The translations under genes were made by a program, and so were the position numbers. From the NCBI GenBank assembly GCA_019163375.1, contig JAFLKK010000006.1, positions 16,947 through 80,946 of the forward strand: a DNA stretch of 64,000 nt. The letters run 5' to 3'. The stretch comes from Paludibacter sp. Its GTDB lineage: Bacteria; Bacteroidota; Bacteroidia; Bacteroidales; Paludibacteraceae. The notes below the pieces were generated by a model. The model saw only the letters and a list, made by a program, of their open reading frames with translations. It was not told the DNA's origin and searched no databases. Of this stretch, positions 17,845 through 27,293 are shown piece after piece; the stretch's first letter is position 1; each line of letters starts with the position of its first letter.

Positions 17845-18771
17845 TTACAGCCTAATAGCAAACTTTTTTAAGCGGGCATCGAGCATATGTGCGGGTATAA
17901 TTTGCTTCACACATTCGGCTACTGCATTCAGCATTCCTTCACGAACAAAATCGTGACGGATAATAACAGATATTTCGCGAGTTGCTTCGGGTTTCACTAT
18001 TTCGCGTAGATTCATTTTTTGATTATCTGAAAGTAATTCGATATGCAACTCGGGAATAACCGTATAACCACCATTAATATCAACAATCTTCACTAAGGTA
18101 TCTATACTTCCGGCTTCGTACGTGTGATTATGTTCCGGTTTTTCGTTGCAAAAATTAAACACCTGATTGCGCAGACAGTGACCCTCTTCCAATACCCAAA
18201 GTTTATCCAAAGGCATGTCGTTTGCCGAAAGCTCTGTGCGCTCATAAATAGGTTCGCTGGGCGAAATATAGGCTGCAAATTTTTCGTAATAGAGCGGTAC
18301 TTCCAATATTTTAGGATCGTCGAGTGGCGTAGAAAGAATGGCCATATCAATTTCGGCTATGCGCAATTTTTCCACAATGGTACTTGTGTGCATTTCGGTC
18401 ACTTTCAACGAGATTTGAGGATATGCTTTTTTGAATGCCGCAATAAACTGTGGCAATAAATATGGTGCAATGGTTGGAATAATGGCAAGGTTCAATGTAC
18501 CGGAGAGAGTATCCTTCTCATTCTGAACACTTTCTTTCAACTGATTGGCCTGGTAAATAATAACTTGTGCCTGACGGATAATTTTCTCCCCAATCTCTGT
18601 TGGTTCAATAGGTTGACGCGAACGATCAAATATTTTACAGTCCAACTCATCTTCCAGTTTTTGAATCATGGCGCTGAGAGTCGGTTGCGTTACGTTGCAC
18701 AATTCGGCTGCACGTACAAAATGACGTGTTTTCTCCAATGCTAATACATACTCAAGTTGTTGTAATGTCAT
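17845..18771 (-). CDS. oxyR: LysR-family peroxide sensor OxyR
   Basis: 308-residue transcription regulator. The N-terminal helix-turn-helix is at about residues 1-60 (LSAMIQKLE). The redox cysteines are C199 in EEGHCLRNQ and C208 in FNFC, the same residue numbers and local context as E. coli OxyR, which form a disulfide with peroxide. It would activate catalase/peroxidase and related genes, none of which is adjacent. Divergent from a TraB/GumN gene. Confidence 0.93.
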   Translation of the reverse strand: MTLQQLEYVLALEKTRHFVRAAELCNVTQPTLSAMIQKLEDELDCKIFDRSRQPIEPTEIGEKIIRQAQVIIYQANQLKESVQNEKDTLSGTLNLAIIPTIAPYLLPQFIAAFKKAYPQISLKVTEMHTSTIVEKLRIAEIDMAILSTPLDDPKILEVPLYYEKFAAYISPSEPIYERTELSANDMPLDKLWVLEEGHCLRNQVFNFCNEKPEHNHTYEAGSIDTLVKIVDINGGYTVIPELHIELLSDNQKMNLREIVKPEATREISVIIRHDFVREGMLNAVAECVKQIIPAHMLDARLKKFAIRL

Positions 18772-18798
18772 AATGATAATTTATAGATAAAACCTATG

Positions 18799-18806
18799 CA
18801 AAGGTA
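18799..18806 (-). promoter_or_regulatory. -7 box (TACCTTTG) for oxyR
   Basis: Minus-strand TACCTTTG 28 nt before the oxyR start. A TTG lies 16 nt further upstream (18823-18825), slightly closer than usual. Confidence 0.45.
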
Positions 18807-18934
18807 ATAATTATAGTATTAACAATAATACATTTTCAGGGATTAATTTCAATATTTTTGATTAATTTAGCTTTGAAATTCATAAAATGTATTTTAATCA
18901 AAGCTCTGAATTATCTGATAGGAATGATTTTGGT

Positions 18935-18942
18935 TATCTTTG
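18935..18942 (+). promoter_or_regulatory. -7 box (TATCTTTG) for the TraB/GumN gene
   Basis: Exact TAnnTTTG match 19 nt before the ATG at 18962; the -33 element is not clear. Confidence 0.5.
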
Positions 18943-18961
18943 CGAAGAAAAAAAATAAATT

Positions 18962-19834
18962 ATGAAAAAGAATATCCTTTTCGTTTGCCTGTTATTAAGC
19001 TTTTCGGCCACTCAAGCACAGCTCTTGTGGAAAGTGAGTGGAAACGGACTCAAGCATCCCTCCTATTTGTTTGGTACCCATCATTTAATTCCGATACAGT
19101 TTCTGGACAGCGTACCGGGCTTATACAAAGCATTTAATGCTTCGAGCGTAGTAGTTGGCGAAATGCTCACCAGCAACGTGGATGCAACTGCCAAGATACA
19201 ACAAGCAGCCATGATGCCCGACCATATTAAAATGAGGGATTTGTTATCCGAAACAGAATATGAACTGGTGGATAAAGAACTAAAATCGACCTTGAAAATA
19301 GGATTAAAGGAATTTAGTATAATGAATCCAACGCTAATAAACACCTTGTACGAAATGGAAATATATAAAAAGCTGACCGGATTTACTGAAGATGTACAAA
19401 CCGATTCCTATTTTCAGTTGGTGGCTGCCGAGCAGGACAAAAAAGTAGTGGGTCTTGAAACCGTTGAACAACAGATAAGCATATTATTTGGCAATGCAAG
19501 CTTACAACGACAAGCAGAGGTGTTGGTGGAAACTATAAAACAAAAAGACAGCGCATTGGTTGAGCTGGTACACATGAACAAATTGTACAAAGCCGGCAAA
19601 ATTGATGAACTAGTGCAACTTTCGAAGGGGAAAAACAAAAAGTCGGATATGACGCTTGAAGAATATGCGAAACTGGTGGACAATAGAAATACGGACTGGC
19701 TTATAAAACTTCCTCCATTATTTCAGGAATCATCCTGTTTTGTAGCTGTTGGTGCATTACATTTAGGTGGACAAAACGGATTGGTAAAACTTCTTCAGAA
19801 AAAGGGATATAAGGTCACTGCTGTTACCGATTAG
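18962..19834 (+). CDS. TraB/GumN family exported protein
   Basis: 290 residues with signal peptide MKKNILFVCLLLSFSATQAQ. Family motifs: SYLFGTHHLIP near the start and CFVAVGALHLGGQNGLVKLL near the end, which hold the paired G-x-x-H-type residues proposed to form the active site of the TraB (TIKI-like) hydrolase fold. The substrate is unknown. Single-gene unit ending at a bidirectional terminator. Confidence 0.88.
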   Translation: MKKNILFVCLLLSFSATQAQLLWKVSGNGLKHPSYLFGTHHLIPIQFLDSVPGLYKAFNASSVVVGEMLTSNVDATAKIQQAAMMPDHIKMRDLLSETEYELVDKELKSTLKIGLKEFSIMNPTLINTLYEMEIYKKLTGFTEDVQTDSYFQLVAAEQDKKVVGLETVEQQISILFGNASLQRQAEVLVETIKQKDSALVELVHMNKLYKAGKIDELVQLSKGKNKKSDMTLEEYAKLVDNRNTDWLIKLPPLFQESSCFVAVGALHLGGQNGLVKLLQKKGYKVTAVTD

Positions 19835-19872
19835 TTTAGATAAGAACATCACACTTATTTAATAAAAACAAA

Positions 19873-19918
19873 AAGAGACACAAAGCAATTAATTGCACTT
19901 TGCGTCTCTTCTATTTTT
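19873..19918. terminator. bidirectional terminator between convergent genes
   Basis: 13-bp stem with one mismatch (AAGAGACACAAAG / CTTTGCGTCTCTT) whose loop holds a further palindrome CAATTAATTG. A-rich on the left, T-rich on the right. Confidence 0.85.
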
Positions 19919-19935
19919 AGCTGTAAATGAAAGGC

Positions 19936-21345
19936 TTATTCATGTAATTCAAACTCATCGCCCGCTTCGGGAATTTCTATATTGCTGAATCCGACTTTCT
20001 CTAATTCAGTTTTATAAAAAAGCTGAGTGTTGTATTCGCCATGTACCAAAAAAGTCTTTTTAACCTGACTGGCATCCTGACAGCTCAAAAATGTCATCAT
20101 TTCATTATAATCACCATGACCTGAGAAGGCTTCAATTTTGGCAATTCGTGCATTTATCGGGTGAATAGTCCCAAAAATGGAGATTTCGCGCAACCCGGGT
20201 TCCTGTATGCGAGCTCCCAATGTTGCCGGAGCACAATAACCAACAATCAGAATGGTATTGTGTCGGTTCGAAATATTGTTGGCCACATGATGTTTTATAC
20301 GTCCGGCCTCCATCATTCCTGAAGAAGATATAATGATACACGGCTTGTCATAACTGTTCAGAGCTTTCGACTCTTCTAACTTTTTCACATAATGCAAAGA
20401 GTTGAATCCGAAAGGATCCGAATCGTATTTTAGTAATGCTTTTACTTCTTCATTCATGCCATCAGTGTGCATTCTAAAAATATCAGTGGCATTCACCGAC
20501 AATGGACTATCAACAAATACGTCAATTTTGGGTAATCTACCCTTATTGAACAAATCATTGAGCACGTATACTATTTCTTGCGTACGTCCAATGGCAAATG
20601 ATGGGATAATTAGTTTACCCTTATTTTTCACACAGGTATCCACCACTATTTGCAATAAATCATCCTCAATCTCTTTATCGGCAGGGTGTAAACGGTTACC
20701 GTAGGTAGACTCGGTAATCAGGTAATCGCACTGAGGGAAAGCGGTAGGCGGATGAAGAATACGGTTGTGTTGGCGACCAATATCACCTGTATAGGCCAGG
20801 TGCACTTTCTTGCCGTTTTCTAACAATTCAAGGTTCACAACAGCGCCTCCGAGCATGTGTCCGGTGTTTGTGAATTTCACATTAATCTGGTCATTTATAT
20901 AAAAACGTCGATCGAAAGCCAACGAAATAAATAGTTTCAAACTAGCTTCGGCTTCCACTTGGCTATACAACGGTTCAACGGTTGGTAAACCTTGCTTTAC
21001 ACGTCGCTCGTTGAAGTGCTGTACGTCTACTTCCTGAATATGAGCACTATCTGTCAACATGATAGAACACAGGTCTCGGGTAGCATTAGTACTGATAATA
21101 GAACCACGGAAACCACCTTTGTACAAGTACGGAATCAAACCTGAATGATCAATATGTGCATGAGACAGAATTAGATAATCAATGGTTGCAGGATCAAAAC
21201 CGAGGTTACGGTTCATTCCGTCTGTTTCCAACCCTTTACCCTGAAACATACCACAATCGAGCAGAATGCGTTTTCCTTCGTTGGTAGTAATAATGTGCTT
21301 GCTGCCGGTTACTTCGCGGGCAGCTCCAATAAATTTAATTTTCAT
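19936..21345 (-). CDS. beta-CASP metallo-beta-lactamase RNase-type protein
   Basis: 469 residues, full length. The zinc motif is SHAHIDHSG (H62, H64, D66, H67). ESTYGNR near 230 and SSSGMMEAGRIKHH near 335-350 are beta-CASP motifs, and FSGHGDY plus FLVHGEY mark the C-terminal RMMBL segment. This is the CPSF73/YSH1-like prokaryotic group, likely an RNA endo- or exonuclease in the cytosol. The precise RNA targets are unknown. Confidence 0.88.
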   Translation of the reverse strand: MKIKFIGAAREVTGSKHIITTNEGKRILLDCGMFQGKGLETDGMNRNLGFDPATIDYLILSHAHIDHSGLIPYLYKGGFRGSIISTNATRDLCSIMLTDSAHIQEVDVQHFNERRVKQGLPTVEPLYSQVEAEASLKLFISLAFDRRFYINDQINVKFTNTGHMLGGAVVNLELLENGKKVHLAYTGDIGRQHNRILHPPTAFPQCDYLITESTYGNRLHPADKEIEDDLLQIVVDTCVKNKGKLIIPSFAIGRTQEIVYVLNDLFNKGRLPKIDVFVDSPLSVNATDIFRMHTDGMNEEVKALLKYDSDPFGFNSLHYVKKLEESKALNSYDKPCIIISSSGMMEAGRIKHHVANNISNRHNTILIVGYCAPATLGARIQEPGLREISIFGTIHPINARIAKIEAFSGHGDYNEMMTFLSCQDASQVKKTFLVHGEYNTQLFYKTELEKVGFSNIEIPEAGDEFELHE

Positions 21346-21401
21346 GATATTGATTTATTAGTTATTATGTTTTCAATAGTTATCCAATAGAAACAAAAGT
21401 A

Positions 21402-22727
21402 CTACTCCGCCAATTCAATCCTCACCTTCATATTCTTTATCTTTTCATTGGCAACCAATCGAAGTACTTCATTTACTTTCGACACTTTTATAGCTACAAA
21501 TGAATAATATTCTTTTACTTCCACCATGCCCAGCTCATCTTTGGCCAGCTGTCCTTTTTTGAACATAAAGCCCACAATATCCATTTTACTCAACTTATCT
21601 TTTTTGCCTTTGCCTATATAAAGCGTTGCCCAATCGGGTTTTGGAGGCATAGAAGCCAGTGCCGGCAAAGCCATAGCAACCGGCTGTGGAGTAATAAATT
21701 CAGGCAATTCTTCTTTCTCTGTCAATAAAAGGAAAGCAGAACCTTCGGCTTCCATACGAGCTGTACGCCCGTTGCGATGCACATATTCGTCTACCCGAAC
21801 AGGAGCATCGAAATGGATAATATTTTTTATTTCCGGAATATCCAGTCCACGCGAAGCCAGATCGGTAGAAATAAAAACAGTACAACTACCGTTCCTAAAT
21901 TTCGAAAGTGCACGTTCGCGGTCGGGTTGTTCCAGTTTTCCGTGAAAAAATTCATTCGCCACTCGTCGCTCAGCCAGATAAGCACTTACTTTCTCCACCG
22001 TTTCGCGTTGATTGCAAAAAATCAAGGTAGAGTCATTGCCCAAATAACAAAGCAACTGATAGACCAGGTCCATCTTATCGTTGTTTTTACCCTTTACTTG
22101 AAAGGTTTTAAGTCCTTTTAGTTTATTGTCTTTTTCGGAATAATCCAGTTTGATTGGGTTTTGAATACCGGTAAAAGCAGGAATCGAAACCGCATCGGTA
22201 GCCGAAGTCAGTATCCGTTTTTTGAGGTTAGGAATGCGACTGATAATAGCTTCCATTTGTTCGGTAAAACCCATTTCGAGCGATTTATCAAATTCGTCGA
22301 GCACCAACACCTTTATATCTGTCACATCAAAATTGCCACGCTCCACATGGTCTTGCAAACGTCCGGGAGTACCAATAAGTACAGCGGGAGGAACGGCCAA
22401 GTCGCGCTTTTCGCCATTGCTCGGACGACCGCCAAAGCAAGTATTTACCTTAAAACCGGTACTCATGCTGCGCCAAACCTGCTCAATTTGTTGCGCCAAC
22501 TCGCGAGATGGAGCCAAAATTAAAGCCTGCACCTTTGTGCATTCGGAATTCAGACTCATAAGCACCGGCAACAGATAAGCCAATGTTTTTCCCGATCCTG
22601 TTGGCGACAAAAGAATCATATCTTTTTCTTTCTCGTTGGCATCAAGTGTGGCCACTTGCATAGCATTCAGGGTCTCAATTCCCATGCTTTGCAGGGTATT
22701 TTCTATTTGTGTTGAATTATTTTTCAT
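21402..22727 (-). CDS. DEAD-box RNA helicase, DbpA-like
   Basis: 441 residues from the ATG at 22727; an upstream in-frame ATG at 22778 would add 17 unconserved residues. The Walker A is SPTGSGKT (41-48), motif II is DEFD, not DEAD, motif III is SAT, and motif VI is HRNGRTAR. The C-terminal 75 residues (DWATLYIGKGKKDKLSKMD) form a DbpA RNA-binding domain, which in E. coli targets 23S rRNA hairpin 92. Likely ribosome assembly. TATCTTTA directly upstream of the chosen start resembles a -7 box, which would imply a very short leader. Confidence 0.87.
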   Translation of the reverse strand: MKNNSTQIENTLQSMGIETLNAMQVATLDANEKEKDMILLSPTGSGKTLAYLLPVLMSLNSECTKVQALILAPSRELAQQIEQVWRSMSTGFKVNTCFGGRPSNGEKRDLAVPPAVLIGTPGRLQDHVERGNFDVTDIKVLVLDEFDKSLEMGFTEQMEAIISRIPNLKKRILTSATDAVSIPAFTGIQNPIKLDYSEKDNKLKGLKTFQVKGKNNDKMDLVYQLLCYLGNDSTLIFCNQRETVEKVSAYLAERRVANEFFHGKLEQPDRERALSKFRNGSCTVFISTDLASRGLDIPEIKNIIHFDAPVRVDEYVHRNGRTARMEAEGSAFLLLTEKEELPEFITPQPVAMALPALASMPPKPDWATLYIGKGKKDKLSKMDIVGFMFKKGQLAKDELGMVEVKEYYSFVAIKVSKVNEVLRLVANEKIKNMKVRIELAE

Positions 22728-22978
22728 CTTGTAAAGATAGTAGAAATTTTGATGACAATGTACAACCGGATAGATCAATAAATAGATAATCTACAAATCC
22801 ACTTATAATATACCGATTGATGTTACGAGATAGCAAATCGAATTTCAGAGTATATGTAAATTTATTATATATTAATTTTCAATTACTTACAACAAAGCTT
22901 TTCAATATACAAGTTTCAGTTTCAGCTTTTTTTTCAAAAAAACACACCGACTCTATTTTCAGGTTCAGAAAAAAGCAT

Positions 22979-22986
22979 TACTTTTG
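22979..22986 (+). promoter_or_regulatory. -7 box (TACTTTTG) of the cobalamin operon
   Basis: Exact TAnnTTTG match directly in front of the riboswitch, placing the transcript start near 22993. The -33 region (TTTTC around 22956) is weak. Confidence 0.55.
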
Positions 22987-22992
22987 CAGCGC

Positions 22993-23282
22993 TTTGGTTC
23001 ACTACTTCGCCGTTCCGCGGAGAGTGATTAAAAGGGAAACAGGTGTAATTCCTGTACAGTCCCGCTGCTGTAAGCTCCTTTGATAATTGACAGTTGATAA
23101 TTCACAGTTGACAGTTATTAAATTAAACGTTTTGAACAACACTTTTGCCACTGGTTTTTTCAGTGAACAGTAAACAGTAAACAGTAAACAGTCCTAAAAA
23201 AACTGATAACTGATAACTGATAACTGTCAACTGATTTCGGGAAGGCGTTCAGAAACGGGAGTAAGTCAGAAGACCTGCCGAG
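22993..23282 (+). ncRNA. cobalamin (B12) riboswitch with repeat-expanded arms
   Basis: Conserved pieces in order: GGTTC at 22996-23000, AAAGGGAAACAGGTG at 23031-23045, AATTCCTGTACAGTCCCGC then TGCTGTAAG ending near 23074, GCCACTG at 23147-23153 with hairpin CACTG/CAGTG, CGGGAAGGC at 23238-23246, and GTCAGAAGACCTGCC at 23265-23279. This is the B12-box architecture. The two segments either side of GCCACTG are unusually long (about 70 nt each) and made of heptamer repeats. It should repress the btuB-led operon when cobalamin is plentiful. Confidence 0.92.
23104..23233 (+). repeat. heptamer repeats and inverted repeat inside the riboswitch
   Basis: AACAGTA occurs 3.9 times in tandem at 23166-23192, AACTGAT three times plus a partial copy at 23201-23226. 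CAGTTGACAGTTAT at 23105-23118 is a perfect 14-nt inverted copy of 23220-23233. The arms enclose the conserved GCCACTG hairpin and could form one long peripheral stem. Confidence 0.85.
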
Positions 23283-23413
23283 CATAGTTAATTTCAGAAG
23301 CTTTCGAGGAAAAAGCGACGAACACATCAGCAAAAGTCATTATCTTTTTGCCTTTGTCAGGTCATTTTCGGGAGCTATTTGAGCGGTTTATTCATCGTCA
23401 AATAGTTACAACT

Positions 23414-25465
23414 GTGTTTAAAAATTCAGGTTTTCATTTTCATTCATCCATCAGATCATTTCTGTTTTTCAGTGTTTTATTTTGTAGTTCGACGGCCGTA
23501 GCTGACGAGTTTCAAACCGATACGCTTCACACCCGCAAACTCAAAACTGTAACCGTAAACGGCCAGCGACTTCAAGTAGCTCGTGCTGCCATGCCTGTAC
23601 AGATATTTGCAGAAAAAGAAATTGCCACTTTAAATGCAGTGAACATTACCGATGTAGCCAAATACTTTTCTGGCGTTATTATCAAAGACTATGGCGGCAT
23701 TGGCGGTATGAAAACCGTTTCGTTGCGCGGCATGGGTGCACAATACACCGGCGTAAGCTACGATGGCACCATGATGAGCGACATCCAATCGGGACAAATC
23801 GATTTAGGTCGATTTTCGCTCGACAATATTGCCGAAATCTCATTATCCAATGGTCAACCCAATGATATATTTCAATCGGCACGTATGTTTTCGTCAGGTG
23901 GTGTGCTTTGTTTGAAAACAAAATTGCTTGATTACGACAAAAACAAATCTTTCGAAGGAAAAGCATCTTTTAAAGCCGGTTCATTTGGGTTCCTTAACCC
24001 ATCGCTTTTTATTGCTAAAAATTTCGGTAAAAAATGGGCATTCAATTTATCTACCGATGCCCAAATGGCAAATGGGAAATATACCTTTCTTCAATACTAT
24101 GGTTCGTCAACAGACAATCTTTCGGCTGAACTTAAACGTTCCAATACCGACATAACATCCATTAGATCAGAAATTAATGCTTTATACCGTATCAAAGAAA
24201 AAGAAAGTATTGCTTTGAAATCCAACTTCTTTGGCTCCGAACGAGGATTACCGGGCAGTATTACTTTCTACAATACAGACGATTCGCAGCAACGATTGAA
24301 AGACCGAACATTCTTCACGCAAATACACTACCTGAATAAAGTTTCCGACAAGTTTCAACATCAATACTTTGCTAAGTTTAATCTTTCCGACAACTATTTT
24401 ACGGATATAGATTCTAAATACATTAGCACTAATGGCGTTCTGAACGATCATTATTTGCAAAAAGAATATTATGTATCGGCATCGTTTCAGTATAAATTGC
24501 TAGAACCTTTATTTATATCAGCTTCAACAGACTGGTGGTACAACGACTTGACTATAAATTCGAATGTCAACTTCAAAGACTTTAATTATCCTACCAGAAA
24601 TACCGGATTGGCTAACTTAGCTACAAAATATCTAACCGAAAGACTAACATTAGGTGCGAATTTACTGTATACACTCACACGTGAAAACGTGCGTACAGGG
24701 GTTGCATCTCCCGATAGAGATAAACTTTCGCCTAGCGTAAGTGCATCCTACAAATTACTAGAAGACAAAGAGTTCAGAATAAGAGCATTTTACAAGAATA
24801 TCTACCGGTTACCCACGTTCAACGATCTCTATTATCAAGAAATGGGCAACAAAAATCTTCGTCCAGAAGACGCTAACCAATACAACATTGGATTTACCTA
24901 TTTAGAAACCGAAATTCCGTTTCTATCTGAGTTTATATTGTCAGCAGATGGATATTACAATCAGGTAACTGATAAAATCATTGCCATTCCACGCGACATG
25001 TTCCATTGGAGTATGACAAATAAAGGAAATGTGAAAATAAAAGGTTTGGATGTCAATTTAAAAATGAATATCAAAGCAGGGAAATCAGACCTAATCAAAA
25101 CGAAAGTGAACTACTCATTGCAAAGTGCAAAAGATGCCACTTTAGGAAGTGATAACTTTGGTGAACAAATTCCATACACTCCGGTACATTCAGGTTCGGG
25201 TTCAATATCTTACGAGCATGGGAAATGGGAAGCGGGGTATAACATGATATTTTCGGGCGTAAGGTGGATAGGACAAATGACCGACAAAACAAACAAAATG
25301 AATGGTTATGCTATGCATTCGATCTTTGTATCAACAAGCTATAAACGTTGGAAGGTAAATGCAGAAATCATTGACTTATTCAATACTCAGTACGAGGTAG
25401 TAAAATTTTACCCCATGCCACGGCGTAATTTCAGAATTTCCCTGTCAATGGATTTAGGCAAATAA
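23414..25465 (+). CDS. btuB: TonB-dependent cobalamin receptor, BtuB-like
   Basis: Outer-membrane receptor of 683 residues from the GTG at 23414; a TTG at 23348 would add 22 residues and there is no ATG before the plug. The GTG start gives a sensible signal peptide (SIRSFLFFSVLFCSSTAVA). A TonB-box-like KTVTV follows, then the plug (IKDYGGIGGMKTVSLRGMG) and a beta-barrel ending in a C-terminal aromatic-type strand (RNFRISLSMDLGK). The riboswitch immediately upstream and the B12 genes downstream identify the cargo as corrinoid. Confidence 0.9.
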   Translation: MFKNSGFHFHSSIRSFLFFSVLFCSSTAVADEFQTDTLHTRKLKTVTVNGQRLQVARAAMPVQIFAEKEIATLNAVNITDVAKYFSGVIIKDYGGIGGMKTVSLRGMGAQYTGVSYDGTMMSDIQSGQIDLGRFSLDNIAEISLSNGQPNDIFQSARMFSSGGVLCLKTKLLDYDKNKSFEGKASFKAGSFGFLNPSLFIAKNFGKKWAFNLSTDAQMANGKYTFLQYYGSSTDNLSAELKRSNTDITSIRSEINALYRIKEKESIALKSNFFGSERGLPGSITFYNTDDSQQRLKDRTFFTQIHYLNKVSDKFQHQYFAKFNLSDNYFTDIDSKYISTNGVLNDHYLQKEYYVSASFQYKLLEPLFISASTDWWYNDLTINSNVNFKDFNYPTRNTGLANLATKYLTERLTLGANLLYTLTRENVRTGVASPDRDKLSPSVSASYKLLEDKEFRIRAFYKNIYRLPTFNDLYYQEMGNKNLRPEDANQYNIGFTYLETEIPFLSEFILSADGYYNQVTDKIIAIPRDMFHWSMTNKGNVKIKGLDVNLKMNIKAGKSDLIKTKVNYSLQSAKDATLGSDNFGEQIPYTPVHSGSGSISYEHGKWEAGYNMIFSGVRWIGQMTDKTNKMNGYAMHSIFVSTSYKRWKVNAEIIDLFNTQYEVVKFYPMPRRNFRISLSMDLGK

Positions 25466-25508
25466 CAATCAACTCAAAAACAATAATTTAAACAATAATA
25501 TTCCATTT

Positions 25509-26588
25509 ATGAAAACAACAAAAATCATTACAACTCTATTATTAACAGTACTTTCTACACCAATATTCATTTCTTGTAATTCGAAGGATGAAGCGTCATC
25601 AACAACAGAAGTTAGCACTGGAGTTTTTGTCTTAAACCAAGGGAAATACAACTCAAACAATGCTAGTTTAACTTATTATGACTTTGCCACTAGCTTTGCT
25701 TCAGCTGATTTATTCTTAGATAAAAATAACAGAGGTCTCGGTGATACCGGACAAGACATGATAAAATATGGTTCTAAAATTTATATTGCGATGTATAAAT
25801 CAAGCTTAATTGAAGTCATTAATGCTCAAACAGGCGTTAGTGTGAAATCAATCCCAATGAAAAATGGTGCAGGGACTTCAAGTTCTCCCAGATCATTGAC
25901 TTCTGCCAATGGTAAAGTGTACGTTGTACTTTACGATGGACATGTATCACAATTGGATACTGTTTCGTTAGCAGTGGAAAAGACAATAGCTGTAGGTGCC
26001 AATCCGGATGCGAGTGTGATTACAAACAATAAATTGTACGTTGCTAACACCGGCGGAATGGCTGCTGTGATGGATAGTACAGTTTCTGTCATCAACTTAT
26101 CTACATTTACCGAAACGAAAAAAATTAAAATAAACTTGAATCCTGGCACTATTAAAGCCGACAGCTATGGTGATGTTTATGTAGCTTCAAAAGGCGACTA
26201 CAATCTAATTCCCGGAAAATTCCAACGAATTGCTGCAGGAACTGATGTAGTTACAGACATAGCTGTTGCTGTTAAGAATTTCGATATTATTGGAGACAAT
26301 GCTTACATTTCGAATTTCGATTACGATGCTACCTGGCAAGCTGCCCACAAAACAATAGCTGTGTATGATGTAAAGAACGAAAAGCTAGTCAGTGCGAATA
26401 TCGTTACAACTGACATTATCAAAACACCTTATTGTATTAATGTTGATCCAACTACAAAAAATATTTATTTAGGGGTTAGCGATTACGTGAACAATGGAAA
26501 AATGTATTGTTTTGGACAAGACGGTGCACTTAAATTTACGTTCACAACAGGATTAAACCCTACAAAAGTGGTATTTATCACAAAATAA
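25509..26588 (+). CDS. surface lipoprotein beta-propeller, BtuG-like corrinoid binder
   Basis: 359-residue lipoprotein with lipobox FISC (C23) followed by NSKDEAS, an acidic stretch like the surface-export signal of Bacteroidota lipoproteins. The rest is YncE/DUF5074-type propeller sequence (VFVLNQGKYNSNN, VYVVLYDGHVSQLD, LYVANTGG, VYVASKGDY). In Bacteroides, BtuG proteins of this kind sit on BtuB and bind cobalamin very tightly. The position right after btuB under a B12 riboswitch supports the same role here. Confidence 0.85.
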   Translation: MKTTKIITTLLLTVLSTPIFISCNSKDEASSTTEVSTGVFVLNQGKYNSNNASLTYYDFATSFASADLFLDKNNRGLGDTGQDMIKYGSKIYIAMYKSSLIEVINAQTGVSVKSIPMKNGAGTSSSPRSLTSANGKVYVVLYDGHVSQLDTVSLAVEKTIAVGANPDASVITNNKLYVANTGGMAAVMDSTVSVINLSTFTETKKIKINLNPGTIKADSYGDVYVASKGDYNLIPGKFQRIAAGTDVVTDIAVAVKNFDIIGDNAYISNFDYDATWQAAHKTIAVYDVKNEKLVSANIVTTDIIKTPYCINVDPTTKNIYLGVSDYVNNGKMYCFGQDGALKFTFTTGLNPTKVVFITK

Positions 26589-26702
26589 ATAACAAACACA
26601 GGCATTAATTTCTAAGCAAAACAAAATGCATGTATGGAATAATTGAAGATAAGATGCTGCCATATTTTATTTTCAGTTATTCCTCTTTTAATTCAAACAA
26701 AA

Positions 26703-27218
26703 ATGAAAGGATACGTTCAAGTCTACACAGGAAACGGCAAGGGAAAAACCACTGCTGCATTGGGTTTATCAATCAGAGCTTTGGGAGCCGGAAAGAAAGT
26801 ATTTATCGGGCAGTTTGCAAAGAGCAAATATTATTCTGAACTTGAAACAATTGAAAAACTGCTCAAAAATATTACTATTAAGCAATTTGGAATGGGTTGT
26901 TTCATTTTTGAAAAGCCAAAAGATGAAGATATACAAGCAGCACAAAAAGGACTGAAAGAAATTACGTCCATTATCGAATCTGATGAGTATGACGTGATTA
27001 TTCTGGACGAAGCAAACATTGCAGTTCATTACAATCTAATCACTGCAGATGAGCTAATAAGTGCTATAAATAAGAGAAGCGAACGCACCGAAATTATCAT
27101 TACCGGACGTTATGCTAAACAGGAAATAATGGATGTTGCCGATTTGGTCACTGAAATGAAAGAAATAAAACATTACTACCAACAAGGTGTACAAGCCAGA
27201 GTTGGGATAGAAAAATAG
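26703..27218 (+). CDS. cobO: corrinoid adenosyltransferase (CobO/BtuR)
   Basis: 171 residues from the ATG at 26703, chosen because it begins MKGYVQVYTGNGKGKTTAALG as in the family; an upstream ATG at 26643 adds 20 unlike residues. The P-loop GNGKGKTT is at 10-17 and binds ATP in the reversed orientation known for BtuR. The enzyme transfers adenosyl to Co(I) corrinoids. Cytosolic, third gene of the operon. Confidence 0.93.
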   Translation: MKGYVQVYTGNGKGKTTAALGLSIRALGAGKKVFIGQFAKSKYYSELETIEKLLKNITIKQFGMGCFIFEKPKDEDIQAAQKGLKEITSIIESDEYDVIILDEANIAVHYNLITADELISAINKRSERTEIIITGRYAKQEIMDVADLVTEMKEIKHYYQQGVQARVGIEK

Positions 27219-27225
27219 TAAATTT

Positions 27226-27293
27226 AATTCACAATGCATAATTGTGGATATGTATTAGTATGTATTAGGCATTGTGAATTATGAATTATAAAC
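27226..27293. repeat. inverted heptamer-type repeat abutting the cobQ start
   Basis: AATTCACAATGC at 27226-27237 is a perfect inverted copy of 27269-27280. The right arm runs directly into cobQ as GTGAATT-ATGAATT-ATAAACT, a 7-nt period, so the initiation codon is part of the repeat. Confidence 0.8.
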
